Program-made: the position numbers and the translations under genes
From: Liolophura sinensis
Taxonomy: Eukaryota > Mollusca > Polyplacophora > Chitonida > Chitonidae
NCBI RefSeq assembly: GCF_032854445.1
Contig: NC_088302.1
Span: forward strand, 19,649,338-19,713,337
Reading direction: 5' to 3'
DNA length: 64,000 nucleotides
Shown: piece after piece, positions 30,790-43,000 of the stretch
Numbering within the stretch: the stretch's first letter is position 1
Layout: the number at the start of each line of letters is the position of its first letter
Notes under the pieces: generated by a model
Database searches by the model: none
The model's input: the letters and a program-made list of their open reading frames with translations, nothing else
Told to the model about the DNA's origin: nothing

Positions 30790-31030
30790 CAAAAACCACC
30801 ACATTGAGAAACCACATCGAAATGCGCCACCAACTGAAGTATCATGCCGGAGACACCCCACTCAGTCACATTACACTGATACCGGACCAGCAAGTCATGT
30901 TTCCTTGCTGTAACCTCTCAGTACGCCAAACTATGTAGCAACCAGTTTTAAAGTCTTTGGTATGACCTGACTCGGGTTAATTTGATCCCAGGTCTCCCGA
31001 TTTCGAGACGGGCGCCCTAACCATTTAATC
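30790..31030 (-). mobile_element. SINE family B copy
   Basis: Plus view: CAACTGAAGTATCATGCCGG, AGACACCCCACTCAGTCACA, TACACTGATACCGGACCAGC, TTTAAAGTCTTTGGTATGAC, then a tRNA-type B box in complement (TTTGATCCCAGGTCTCCCGA) and an A-box-side GGGCGCCCTAACCATTTAAT. Related copies lie at 33.45 and 35.35 kb. Confidence 0.8.
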
Positions 31031-32200
31031 TCTTTTAAATGAGTGGCCTGTTTCACCTATATGTACCGAAAAACAGACAAACTATAGTTGCCGTTTCATA
31101 TTAAACCAGTGAAAGTGTCGACTACAGCAATGCATATCGCTGGTACAAAACATAATGGCATTAAAGGTAAGTGACGCATGCAGGAGACATGGTGGTGCCG
31201 AGTTTCTCTGGAGAAAGTTTCCGTCGGATACAATCAGAGCCCTCTCATCTGTAAAACCGTACATAGGCCTACACACCATAGACAGTTTCCTTTTTCTTCA
31301 GCAGACCTATCTTTAGATTCAACAAGTTTTTGCCACGGAGAGTTGGTGTCGAGTTAAGACACAGAACTCTTGCCAACACCGGGAAATTTATACGTTTCAC
31401 CGGCTTCTTCATGGTCATGAATATTTATGTATATGCCCCTTTGCTTTTTGAGATCAAGACAAGTGTATTATAAAACATATAAAGCCAAAATGAGAGATTC
31501 AGCTATCTGATCAAAATCATGCTCTTCCATTAATACTTTACGACACAAATATTTTTCTTCGATTTCTTCAAGCTTTGAAAGACGGATGCGGCCACTCGTG
31601 TCTTAGGCCGCGTAGCCTGTATATATATAGGCCGATACTCGAGGTAATATTATTAAAAACTGTGAGATCGTATGCTGTTATTCTTGCGCGATTTTCATTA
31701 GTGTCACTAATGTTGACTTCCTCGTTCTTCCAGGTTTTATAAAGGGACGTGCTATATGGCCAATATAGTTGAGTAATCCGGAACACGACCAGTCAGAACT
31801 CGCGATAGGCCTTTTAATCCCGGACGGTTTGCCAAAAACAGCGCTAAAATAACAGTACACTGCACATTTTTCTTCTCCTTTTTTTGTTTCGCTTTGTTGT
31901 TTGCAAGTCACTACTCGAGCATGGATTATTTTCGACGGCGCGAGTCACTTCTGTTTCGGTTTGCAGTCCGAGAATGTGCGGAAAGGTGATGATCTCGGGC
32001 GGCTTCAGTCTTTTTATGTCCTCGTCTTCTCGATGCATAACTTATTGAAAAACGCGGCTCGAGAAAGCGAATGGCAGCATCCCTCATTCCGTCCTTGTGC
32101 ACCGTTTGACCCAGCTTACACTGTAAGTCATAGTATGTCGATTGTATGGTGACCATTCTGCACAACATAATGGTAATAATGGCGAGTGATTGTTAATTCA
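31031..32200. other. non-coding stretch, nothing recognised
   Basis: No recognised gene. Open frames here (for example 31678-32168 on the minus strand) are short, overlapping and without domain signal. Confidence 0.4.
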
Positions 32201-32203
32201 GTC

Positions 32204-32374
32204 ATGCTGGCTTCCTCTCCGGTCGCACGTGGGAAGGCCTTCCAGCAACCTGCGGATGGTCGTGAGAATCCCCTGGGCTCTGCCCGGTTTCCACCCACCA
32301 TAATGCTGGCCGCCATCGTATAAGTGAAATATTCTTGAGTACGGCGTAAAACACCAATCAAATAAATAAATTAA
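32204..32374 (+). mobile_element. SINE family A, head-truncated, well-preserved body
   Basis: CATGCTGGCTTCCTCTCCGG, GCAACCTGCGGATGGTCGTG, CACCATAATGCTGGCCGCCA, TATAAGTGAAATATTCTTGA, GTACGGCGTAAAACACCAAT, then an AAATAAATAAATT tail. Confidence 0.92.
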
Positions 32375-32744
32375 TCGTTAATTCAGCCTCAGAAAAAAAA
32401 ATCATCAATAAATCTATATGTATATGATGAAAGATATTAGCCACAAAATGACATGAAACTTGAAATATGAAATACTGGAACAACAAGAACGCATCCATTT
32501 ACCAAAACCTATCGAGCATGATTGAGCATAGGTTGGGCCTACTTGCAATCTGACAGCATAATTTCAGCTTTGCCTGTACGTCAAAAATTAGCGTACAGCT
32601 CTCAAAATAATAATGCTGTCGTCTGGCGAATGAGAATGTATGCATGAACTTTAAAAAATATGAAGAGGCCGGCTATAACGATCAGAGTTTGTCTAATGAG
32701 TGTGTTCGAATCCAGCTCGAGTTGTTTCGGCTGCGGATATAATT

Positions 32745-33004
32745 GATTCATTTATTTATCTGATTGGTGTTTTACGCCGTACTCAAGAATATTTCACTTG
32801 TACGACGGCGGCCAGCATTATGGTGGGAGGAAAACGGGCGGGGCCCGGAGGAAACCCACGACCATCCGCAGGTTGCTAGAGACCTTCCCACTTAGGGCCG
32901 GAGAGGAAGACAGCATGAGCTAAACTAGAAACTCACAACAACCGCATTGGTGAAAGGCTCTTGGGTCATCACGCTCCGCTAACCAACTGAGCCACGGACA
33001 CCCC
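32745..33004 (-). mobile_element. SINE family A, full-length copy
   Basis: Plus view: TTATTTATCTGATTGGTGTT, CGTACTCAAGAATATTTCAC, CGGCGGCCAGCATTATGGTG, AAACCCACGACCATCCGCAG, GGGCCGGAGAGGAAGACAGC, CTCCGCTAACCAACTGAGCC and ACGGACACCCC. Confidence 0.9.
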
Positions 33005-33044
33005 GGATATAATTGAAGAGGTTTTTTAAGTATATGGAGAAGGG

Positions 33045-33178
33045 TGTGGTTTATTCCCGGTATAGCCCTATGCTCCGGTTTCCTCCAACTATAAGCCCCA
33101 CCCCCGTCATTTAAGTGAAAAATTCTTCAGCATATATGGTGTTAAAAAGTAATCAAATAAATAAATTAATAAGATAAA
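33045..33178 (+). mobile_element. SINE family A tail half, diverged
   Basis: CCCGGTATAGCCCTATGCTC, CGGTTTCCTCCAACTATAAG, CGTCATTTAAGTGAAAAATT, then a TCAAATAAATAAATTAATAA tail. It is inverted relative to its neighbour at 32.75-33.0 kb. Confidence 0.75.
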
Positions 33179-33449
33179 TATATGTTCTTAAAAGTCTGTA
33201 TATCTTTCTCTTAATGTTTATTTAAAGGATACATGAAACGTATGATTTTTATTTTTTAATAATTCATTAATCGATTTGTGGCTTGTCCCATCTCATGAAG
33301 ACCTCTGTGATGTTACATGTGTCTCAACCATGAATTGACAGATTTCTCATTCGAACGAAAGCCTAGAGTTTTGGTGATATATGTATAAAGTCAACAGCAC
33401 GATTTTACCAGCCAAACAAATCGGGTGTAATCTTTTTTTAAAAAATCGT

Positions 33450-33806
33450 ATGCATGTATGTATGGTTGCATGGGATTTCACGTCGTACTTAAAAATTTTT
33501 CAGTCATATGACGACTAGAAGTCATTAGTCTTTTGTCGTGTACATTTACCGTGTCTTTTTGTGGCAGGGCGAATCCGTGCCGCCAAAGCGCTGCCGTCAC
33601 TGAAGTATGCCATGCCGAAGACACCAGACATGACACTCCACCTACAGTCATGTTATACTGATACCGGGCCAACCAGTCCTGTTTCCTTGCTCTAACCTCA
33701 GTGTTGAGCGGCAAGCGAAGCAACAAGTACCATTTGGCAAAAGTCTTTTGAATGACCCGATCCCAGTTTGATCCCAGGTCTCTAACCATTAGGCCACCGC
33801 AACGGA
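33450..33806 (-). mobile_element. SINE family B, full-length copy
   Basis: Plus view: GGGATTTCACGTCGTACTTA, TTTTTCAGTCATATGACGAC, GTGCCGCCAAAGCGCTGCCG, CTGAAGTATGCCATGCCGAA, CTGATACCGGGCCAACCAGT, AATGACCCGATCCCAGTTTG, then ATCCCAGGTCTCTAACCATT and AGGCCACCG at the tRNA-like head. This is the longest family B copy and defines its extent. Confidence 0.85.
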
Positions 33807-34123
33807 TTTCGTGCTTTTCCTGTATGGAGGCATGGATGATTTCAAAATATGATTAACATGTTGCCCACACGATTTCTTTGTAAACCATATTAAATTGCTA
33901 ATGGTAAGCAGATACATGTATTAATTTCGGCAGTATAAGTACATGTACACTTCACAGCGGTACGTGATGTACAATAGGTTAAAAGGTAAAGCTATCATAA
34001 ACATGAATTTGCACTTGTAGGTGCGAGAAGAAAACTGGCACGTTGATAACAGCGGTGTATGATGGCACTGAGCTAATGTATTTTCTCATATTCAACTGTA
34101 CATGCTCATGTCGTATACGAATT

Positions 34124-34303
34124 GTTATTTATAGCTTTAAATATGATTTAGTTGTAAAGTTTGACGTTCTGTTTGGGATATATATGTATAGTCATATTGG
34201 ATTCAGTCAGTGCGTTATTTATAGCTTTAAATATGATTTAGTTGTAAAGTTTGACGTTCTGTTTGGGATATATATGTATAGTCATATTGGATTCAGTCAG
34301 TGC
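34124..34303 (+). repeat. perfect 90-bp tandem duplication
   Basis: 34124-34213 and 34214-34303 are identical over all 90 bases by eye. Identity implies a very recent duplication or an assembly artefact. Because 90 is a multiple of three, an open frame (34043-34354) passes through both units, but it has no recognisable protein character. Confidence 0.95.
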
Positions 34304-35345
34304 GAGATAGCTACAGTGGAATGTGGCACTGGACAGGTGTGGTTTGGCATTTAGACGTGTGTTTCGCACAACTCTGTCCAAATTTGTTTCCGTATACTTT
34401 CTCATATTTTGGTTAGGAATGGAGACTCATACTGTGTTGCTGAAACTGTCAGGGACACTAGTCTTGCTTGTCAGAAAAACAAAGCTATAGAGGGCTTTAA
34501 TATGGAGATATTTCCCAAGGGTGTGTAAATGCCATACAACTCATACAGATTATTTAACAGGCTGGCAGAGCGGACAGCGGTCTCCCCTGATGACGTCACA
34601 TAGCATAATTACGCGCGAGAACAAAATGTTTATTTTTAAATGTCAACATCTCGCGAATCGTTTAATAATTGCTTTGCAAGAAAATGGCCATTTATCACAT
34701 AATATGAAGTGTGATCGTGGGGTGATTGCAAACGTTTAACTCTGATGATTACCTTTCGAAATAAAGAAATAAAATTAAATATGGCAATTTGGGCTTTGAA
34801 GGATTGATTGGCTTACACAAGTTATTGTTTTAAATAAGCCACGCATGATATTTGATTGCTGCAAGTGCCTATAGCTCTGCGGACAATCATTCGAAATAAA
34901 GAAAGGAAATTCCGGCTTTGAGGAACTGTTGGGCTTTCACAAGCAAGTGATTGGTTGATGCAAGCTACTCATAATATGGGGGAAAAATAAAAAGGACTTT
35001 TCCTGATGGACCGAGATCTTTGATTTCCTAGCCAAATCTCTGGGTCAGCTATAGCTAGACTTTTGGTGGTCGTCATCTCCATCAGTTGTTCTTGGGGATG
35101 TTGGGTGCTGAGCACTTTCAAGCCCGAAAACATGCATATTATTCTTTGGATTTTTAAGCTCCAAATTCACGAAAACTTGGTTTTAACATGTTTTAACAGA
35201 ACATAATACATTGGCCATTTCTTTGGGCAAGCTTTTTGCACATCGATCAAAAGATCTCACAGACTAATCAAATTTAGGATCACGTGATTCAAATTTTACA
35301 TTCTGGAGCATGCGAGCACTATGGCGTGGGAAGGTTATAGGTTAA
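34304..35345. other. non-coding stretch with a short old repeat
   Basis: Two similar phrases about 135 bp apart (TTCGAAATAAAGAAATAAAA near 34757 and TTCGAAATAAAGAAAGGAAA near 34891, each followed by GGCTTTGA) indicate an old local duplication. No gene recognised. Confidence 0.5.
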
Positions 35346-35349
35346 ATAC

Positions 35350-35590
35350 GCTTGGCTTGCTGCCGCCACTGAAGTATCGTGCCGAAGACACCATCCTGCT
35401 CAGTCTCATTAGACTGGCGGCCGGGCCAACCGGTCCTGTTTGACTGCTCTAACCTTTCAGTTCTGAGCGCCAATCGAGGCAGCAACACGTACCATTTTTC
35501 ATGTCTTTGGTATGACCCGAACCGGGTTTGATCCCGGGCCTCCCAACTACGAAGGGGGCGCTCTTACAATTAGGTCAACGAAGCCGTCTA
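35350..35590 (-). mobile_element. SINE family B copy
   Basis: Plus view: TGCCGCCACTGAAGTATCGT, GCCGAAGACACCATCCTGCT, GGCCGGGCCAACCGGTCCTG, TTTGGTATGACCCGAACCGG, GTTTGATCCCGGGCCTCCCA (B box complement), GGGGGCGCTCTTACAATTAG. Confidence 0.85.
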
Positions 35591-38500
35591 AGTAGTCGAC
35601 GAAGCTCGTGGGGCTGTTTGTGCGGTCTAACGTTCTAATGGTGTCCTCTAGCCCGGTGTCACATGTGGCATAGGGTGGTGCAACACTGTATGGTTACTCC
35701 ACTCATCAAACTTACTGCTACGGTCTAAATGAACCTAACAAAACATAAATCTCCAAAGAGGCTTCTTGCATGTATGGCAGTGGAAGATCATGTTAAATGA
35801 CCATGTTATTGTCGCCGTATGCATAAACGAATAGAAGAGGGTGGGCCCTTTACTTCAGGAGGGGAAGAATGCCGTTTGGACAATCATTCTCTTATTAGGA
35901 CAAGTAACAGGTGCAGATGTAGAAACGGGTCGTGTTCGCCGAGTAGACGCCATATGGATCTCCTCTGGCAGTGTGCACTAACATTAGCTATGGTTTATTA
36001 CTTCGCGGACCGCATCGTCGCACATCTCCACACCATCTGTGCTTTCACTGGTTTCATTACCCGCAATTCATAACTATGTAATCATACTCCCCCCAGCGCT
36101 TGCACCGATCTCGATGCTCGCTATACACCACGGCCATCACTAGCAAATTTTGAACACAAATGTTAAGTAATGCCAAGGTCAATGGAATTTCGGTCATAGA
36201 AAGGAAGCGACGTCATCAGAAAGACAATCGAAACAAAGAAACTCTGTCTCAACGTGTATAAAGTTGAAAGGTTTAATCTAAAATATGCATGCAACGGACA
36301 CCTCACGCATTTTTCAGTAATGATCGAACAAGAAGGTCCGCGAGAGAACATTTGTGGTGAGGCGACGCCTAAACAAGCCCGTGTTTCGCATGGGGTCGAC
36401 AGGTCGAACTTGTCCTATGATATCTGTGCTAAAGCCAGTGTATACGGAGCGGCGCGAGCGCTGCGAGGAGTATATATAGGGTCCAAATCGGGTGTCTTTT
36501 CCACACGTTTACAACCTTGTTTCGTCACATGATTATTTTCTGCATTAAACAGGTTAGATATGTGTCCTGCTACTTTACTGCTGACTAATGTAAATGATTT
36601 AGTTTACATACATGTATATGTACGAGTTTTGAGGCCTGAAATGCAAAATGTATGAAGGTTCAACTCCCAGTGATTGCAGTAAAAGAGTTGTTGGGGAAAA
36701 AACGCAGTGCCTAAGCAGATTTATGCACCAATGCCTTGCACAACATGAAGGCAAACTAAAAAAATATCCTCATCTATCAAAATTATTCACCGTTTTGCCA
36801 GAAATGTGTTGCAGTTGTTTTATATGCTTGAAGTTTTCACTTCTTTCTTTTCCTCTCTCGTTTTCTTTTCTGGGTTGTGTACAAATTGGCATATCCACAA
36901 TTACAGCAGCGGTGTTTGTGGTACACACAGATATAACCAAGTTGCCGTGGATGTGTTACCTGAATTACACAGTTTACGTACTGCTGGTGCACAAAATTAT
37001 GTGGATGTGCATTTTTGCAACAACACAGTGTACCACTAGAACACAGTGGTTTTTAGAGAGTATGTTTTTTATATATTGATTATGCCTGGAATATATAGTC
37101 TCTAAATTAGCTTGTTTAAATATATGTTTTCTCCATTCAATAAGGGAAGGACGGGAGCGGAGGGGAAGGTGGGAGGGTTACAAACGACCAACTGACGCCC
37201 TTGATGGTACCGCCAACTGACATACCTTTATTAACATTTTACTTATTTATGTACACACATGCACAAACAAAAGAAAATAATCCAAAAACCTAGTTTATGT
37301 AGTGAATTAGAATTTATTTATGTATGGAATTTGCAAAGAAAAACTGACGTCCCATGGACGTCTTGCGCACCTCAGTAGTAATTCGCTATTGATGTTTTAT
37401 GAGCAGGGGTTGAGATTTGAACATGCGACCTCACTGCTTGTTCTATCGCCACCTTGCATCAGCCCTAACGACAACCATTACATGCCTGCTGTTTTGGTAC
37501 ATAAGACTTTGCTTTCAGCTATAAGTTCAAGGTATAATATTGCTAATATATATCTATATTTTGTATTCATTATTTCATTATATATTTTTCTCATAATCTT
37601 AACTCTTGCACTTTTCTTTATTTTCGCTGTGAATTTATTCATTCATTTTTTTATTTATTGTTAGCCCCATTACAATTATTCACCAAGGTTAAACATATAG
37701 TCCGTCTAATTGGGCCTTGATAAAAGAGCATCCTTATACAGAATTTAGCTGATATTCGGGGAAAAAATCACCTTGGACCATGGTCATGTATGACAATAAT
37801 TCGAACCAGGTGATGATAATACTCTGTCAGGCTCTTGCCCGGGTCTGAAGCCTCCTGAGCCCCGGTAAGCTATAGCTGTTCGCAGCGTCCGTTTACCGCA
37901 CACGCAAACTTCTGCGCAGGGCCAGCGAATCGTCAAACGTGGACTCGTGTCTCTCGCCTGCAGGGATGCCGCTATGTAACAGGGCTCGCCGCATCACGGT
38001 ACTGTGATCACTGTCACCAAGCCGCCGCACTATACATGCCCATTCGCTGTGAAAAAGACCTCCAATTCTATCAGTGCAGGGCAATCAATTCTGCATAAAC
38101 GCAGAGATAGGTCACTAAGAGACTTAAACCAACGAGGTCTGAGGTGTTTCCCGGGCTTTATTTGACTTTTTTTGTTTCATTTGTGACCACGTGCATGGAG
38201 AGTGCTGCCGGGTTAAATGAGTTGAGAAAACGACCAGATTGTGTGCTTGGTTGGTTTGGGTATATCGGAATGCTGGATTGTTTCAAAAAAGAGACCAAGC
38301 GACGACCGAGCATGGGGACAAGGTGCGCTTGATGAACAGGTTGCCAGTTAAGCCCAAACTGCGAGTTACAGGTCCCGCACCAGCTCGATCCATGCAGCTA
38401 TAGGCTAGTGTTGACTTTATTGGGAGTTAATGCGGCTTTCTCATGTATCGCGGTTTGCTGAGAACTTGTGTTAATCGCTGTAGTAGTCCTTACCATGGAT

Positions 38501-39630
38501 ACTAACTGTTAGGGCAGGCTTGCCGGCTAATACAGGAGTGCTTCCTTCGTGTGTTACTTTCAGTGTCCTCGTCGCGTCCATCTCCCCCACCCCGCTACCT
38601 CCACACACCTTTAGCACGCGCGTTACCCTACCGAGCACCCTTTAGCAAGAACGGTGCACGGACACTTAGTTCGCTTCTCGACGAGGAATTTTTCAGCACC
38701 CGACATTTTCTACACGCCACTGGAGGCCTTTTTTTGTAAACCTATGGTTGGTCCACATCCTTCATCTTTTCTTTCCCCAAGATTTTCCTGTTTGCTTTTC
38801 AAGAGATCCCAGGCAGGATTTGGAAAGGTCAGTAATTGAATACCCTGCTCATGAACGGAACCGTTTTGCCACCTTGAAATTGCCTCGCGACTCGATTAAA
38901 AAGCACTATATAGTGCTTTTCTGCGACGGCTCGGGCACGCGAGCAATCCCTGCCGGCGATGCCTATTCGCTTTCCTTTGGAATATATCTGCTGTTTCACT
39001 GAGAAGGTTTTTACAAAGCAGTTTGTGTGTCTGTATAATAGCTTGTGAACTGTGATCAAAAGGTGCACAGTGTGCTTGTATATACTGTACATGTGTGTGT
39101 AAACATAAATACATATACACACACAAGCTGTGATCTGTTACATTAACTCAATGGGAACCTGTGGATTTTTCTGCCGTCGCGCTAGAGTCTTGTGAGCGGC
39201 CAGAAACACAAGGTACACTATGCCAGTGACTACCAGCTCTCTCCAGCTTTACATTCTCCTCTTGCTTGTTGGTCTGCGGATTTAGCTGTCGATTGAAAAG
39301 TCTCTTTCTATTGTCGAATGTCGCTCAAAGCACGCAGTTGATTGGAATCAACGGCCGATATTATTAATGTTTGATAGCTCGATAAAAAATTCATGAGCCA
39401 TATCAAGCCGTATCCAGCAGTTATGTGGTGAAAGATAACAAGCTGAAAGAACAGTTTTTGTATATTTCATTCCTGGCTGCGTGTCCGTGGGAAGCTGGTC
39501 TGGCTGGCGCCTCTATGGACATTATAGGGTATACCGGTGGACAGTCGTCGACAATATCTCGATTTTTACCTGCTCAATCCAGTGGGAGGGTGAACACTCA
39601 CTTATCGCCAATTTTCACCTGTTAATCGAC
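35591..39630. other. intergenic stretch upstream of the RasGRF-type exon
   Basis: About 4 kb without a recognised gene. Worth noting are a TATATATA at 36471-36478 directly behind a GC-rich stretch (GCGGCGCGAGCGCTGCGAGG), a 22-bp perfect palindrome at 38899-38920, and moderately CpG-containing sequence from about 38560. Open frames in this stretch lack domain character. Confidence 0.45.
38899..38920. repeat. 22-bp perfect palindrome
   Basis: AAAAGCACTAT at 38899-38909 is followed immediately by its exact reverse complement. It lies about 0.9 kb upstream of the RasGRF-type start codon. It could be a dimeric-factor binding site or chance. Confidence 0.85.
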
Positions 39631-39639
39631 TGACAGATT

Positions 39640-39804
39640 GGACAGTGGTCAGTGTGTGTTGTCGCTATGCCTACTCTTCCCGAGCTATCTGCTGGATAGT
39701 ATAGTGTCATCGCTGGGCAGGCCTGCACGCTTTCGCGCACTCCGAGATGGCGGCTTAGGAGAAACTCAAGTTTGGCGGCACGGCGCGGCGTTCAGTTTTC
39801 AACC
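39640..39804 (+). promoter_or_regulatory. probable 5' UTR or core promoter of the RasGRF-type gene with YY1-like site and minimal uORF
   Basis: GC content rises toward the start codon (TTTCGCGCAC, GGCGGCACGGCGCGGCG). At 39744-39754 GAGATGGCGGC closely fits the YY1 consensus (AANATGGCGGC), which in TATA-less animal genes often lies just downstream of the transcription start. The same bases form ATG GCG GCT TAG (39747-39758), a uORF of three sense codons, if transcription starts upstream of it. No TATA box is evident. Confidence 0.45.
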
Positions 39805-40074
39805 ATGCAGAAGACGGTGAGAATACACGAAAGTCAATTGTTGTATCTGTCATCGAAATGTCGACAGGAGAACACCATTTCTGGATACCTCTATAAAAAG
39901 AGCTCGGACACAAGCAAATGGCAGCTGCGCTGGTTCTCCTTGTACCAGAATTTGTTGTTTTACTTTGAGAACGACGCGTCGACCCGGCCGTCAGGCGTCG
40001 CTCTGTTGGAGGGTTGTTACTGCGACAGGAGTCTTACGCCAAGTTCTCATGCCAAGAGCAAAGATGACAAACTG
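39805..40074 (+). CDS. RASGRF: first coding exon of a RasGRF-family Ras guanine-nucleotide exchange factor (PH domain start)
   Basis: The exon encodes 90 residues beginning MQKTVRIHESQLLYLSSKCR and then the start of a PH domain: GYLYKKSSDTSKWQLRWFSL, YQNLLFYFENDASTRPSGVA, LLEGCYCDRS. This matches the N-terminus of animal RASGRF1/2, where an MQK start, a GYLxKRSSDxxKWQ PH strand, a LLFYFExDxSSRPSG block and a LLEGCxCDR block occur in the same order. The full protein (PH, coiled coil, IQ, DH-PH, REM, CDC25) activates Ras and Rac in response to calcium/calmodulin. The start codon context is AACCATGC; an in-frame upstream ATG at 39772 exists but adds non-homologous residues. The exon ends in CTG followed by GTAAGT (40075-40080), a consensus donor in phase 0. 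The remaining exons are not in the window. Confidence 0.85.
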
Positions 40075-43000
40075 GTAAGTGTATTAACCTCTCTGATCAA
40101 ACTTTTTTTCGCTTTCATTGCTTTGTTGTAATTTATTGGTGATTTTCAGTTTTAATTCGCGTTGTTTTTCCGGCAACGTACCAAAGGTAAGTGCGTTTAA
40201 TTAAAATCAGTTCTACGTTTTATGTTATATGTATTGAATGCGCGATTTAGTGTTTGAATCATATCGACAAAATTTCATCTGAGATATCACACGAAAAAAA
40301 AAAAAAGAAAAACCGAAATTGCATTGGCAATGATGTCATGTCATTAAAGAATCTATGAACTAGGACGTAAGGATATGATCTCATTTGTAATAGATTCGTT
40401 TTTTTTTCAAAAGCCGGGAACAGTTATAGAATACACGTTGAAAAAAACCTGTGATGATGGAGTTGGACTTTAATTGTTGTACTTTGTATAGATGTTGCAG
40501 AAATTGTTGTAAACAGAAACATTACAATTTGACTGAATTTGACTGGCTTATCTTAACCTTTGGCAAGCAGATATTTGGTTATATTGTTAGTGCTAGTTAC
40601 AATTAAGCCATTAATAAAAGAACAGTTTCATTGAAAGGTGTAAATTGAAGGTATTACAAGCCATAAATGAAAAAAAAACTTCTTTACAGTTTTTTTACGG
40701 TGAGCAATTTTCTAAAATCTTGGATGATGTGCATGTATATATACTTACTGACCAATGCTTTATCAGCCTTGATTTTGAGATGCAAGCATGGTTTATTTAT
40801 CACTGTGTTTGATTGTTTCAATTAAATGTGCAAACTGTTTCAACAGCTTTGTCTGTGTCACAATGTTTGTCCTTCTGGACAATTAAGCTTGGTAGAGCTC
40901 TAAACCTTGTAGTTGATTGCTACAGATTTGTTTTTGGATGGGTTGAATTCATGATACATTAAACATCAATATTGGAAGTCTTGCACATGCACATACATGC
41001 ACATTTGAACTGTTCACTGGCAGGTGATCAGCGTTAATGGCTTTCATATAAGCAAGGTATAAATGATTACTTGTGTTGATGGTTTGCGATCAGTTCCACC
41101 TCAGTGCACTGGCTGTCTACCGACAGCTGGTGGACACTATATACATCAGCTCTGAGATTATCTAGAAAATCCGCCTGGTTGAATCTGTGTTGGCCTGTCA
41201 CCTTGTTTTCGTGTTACCTAGCTCTTCAGCCATGTGCCATCCCATGGTTGGACGTTAAGCTAGCAAGTTAATGCTTAGTGGTCCTTTACAGGATGATACT
41301 TTCTCTGCTGCGTTAATGCTCATGTAGTCATTTCTGGCTTAGCTGTATCCCTGGCAAAGCTTTATATCTGTTTGTACTGTCGTCGGAGCCACTGTAGCAT
41401 GAAGATGTCATGTACCAGAGCCCTGAAATCAATTACCCCAGGTGAGGCTCCCGAACCAGTCGGCATTTGTTTGACTTTCAATTATGGAAAAGACACATGT
41501 GTTCCTCAAACATGTTCGCAAAGGGGTATTAAAGCTATGTATCCATGGTTACATCAGTTTTGGCGGGGATTGTGCTGGAGTGTTTGAATGAAAAGTGATG
41601 CTCATAGTAATATCTGAGTGAATGGGCCTGACATTTTGCCTAGTTCTGCTTTTACCTTCGTAAATGTGCGATGCATTTTGTGTGCTTTATGATAAGTACC
41701 CGTGTGCTGTATCTATCTATAAGGGTTGACTTTCCATGTGTTCTGTACGGGCCCAATGCCCGGTGGCCTGTTCGCTCATCACACGACCCTGTCAACTGTG
41801 TAAATGACCATAACCTGATGATGGAATCTGTGAGAAGGAACAACACAACAGGTGCTTTTGCCATCTGGTTTCCCAGACAACACCGGATCTTTAGCAGTGG
41901 GCTAGTCTATATATACATAATACTCTAACATCACTTCCAACTATGAACCATTAAGGCATCGCTTGCTGTACAGTTTACGGGCAACAACAACTGTAACAAG
42001 ATGACAAACAAGAATTGATTTAATAATTCTAGTGCGTTATTCATCTATTGGTGACCTGAGTATAGCAAAACTTATGCAGGCGTCAGGTACACACAGCTAC
42101 TCTTTATGATATCACACAGTATGTGAAGGGTAACAATGGCCCTGGGGTACTCTTTATTTTGTTAATCACCATGGGCAGTTTTCATCAACCCTGGACCAGG
42201 TCTTCATCACTGGCAAACATGAACATTTGAATGTCCAATTTTTGCTTTATGATCCTGTGCCTTCTTTATGGGTTTTTTTTCACGAGCACAATATGAAGAA
42301 ATTGAATACAAGTTTTGGTAATACACATAGACAAACATTATTAAAAAGGAAGCTGTCCATATAAGATCAAAGTGTTTTTAGATTTACATCAGAATTGGTA
42401 GATGGATGTAAAGATATGAAATGATATAAAGCCATGGTGCAAGATGGGAAAATGAGCTTGAGCAGTTACATAATACTTCAAAAATCAGGTTTTATTAGCT
42501 ATTGTGAAAAGAAAGATGGCCCTTCCATATTTGTAAGGTATCATGGGATATATCAGATTGCTATGTAATCATATCACATATTCCATGGCTGTAATGAATG
42601 AAAGTCGGTGTTGTTGTGTTATTACAAACAGTGTTAGTGGTTTACATTTGATAATAAAGAACAGTCAGTCTGTGAACATTAGAGGGTTGGCCTGACAATG
42701 AGCGTGTAATTGGAGCGGATCTGCAGTGAACCGCTGCTCTCGCTGAGACTCATTTAGCTGTCGGGGCTGATGGCTCCATGTTTATACCTGCAAGTCCTGG
42801 TCTCCGCTTGGTGACATGAATCTGACAGCTTGGCCTGCCCCTCCCCAGGGCTTCAACCGTGTTCTGGTATGGCAACAGGGAGGCAGTACTCGAGACTCAG
42901 GTGATGGATGACCTGTGGCAAGCAGTACTGTTGCAGCAATCTTGTGTCGTTTAGCTATGTGCTGCTGGCAGGCGTCTTCGTTATTGTCAGCATTGCAGGT

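Noticed and set aside
39772-39804. Upstream in-frame ATG of the RasGRF-type exon
   Set aside because: Adds residues not expected in the family; the MQK start at 39805 matches known RasGRF N-termini.
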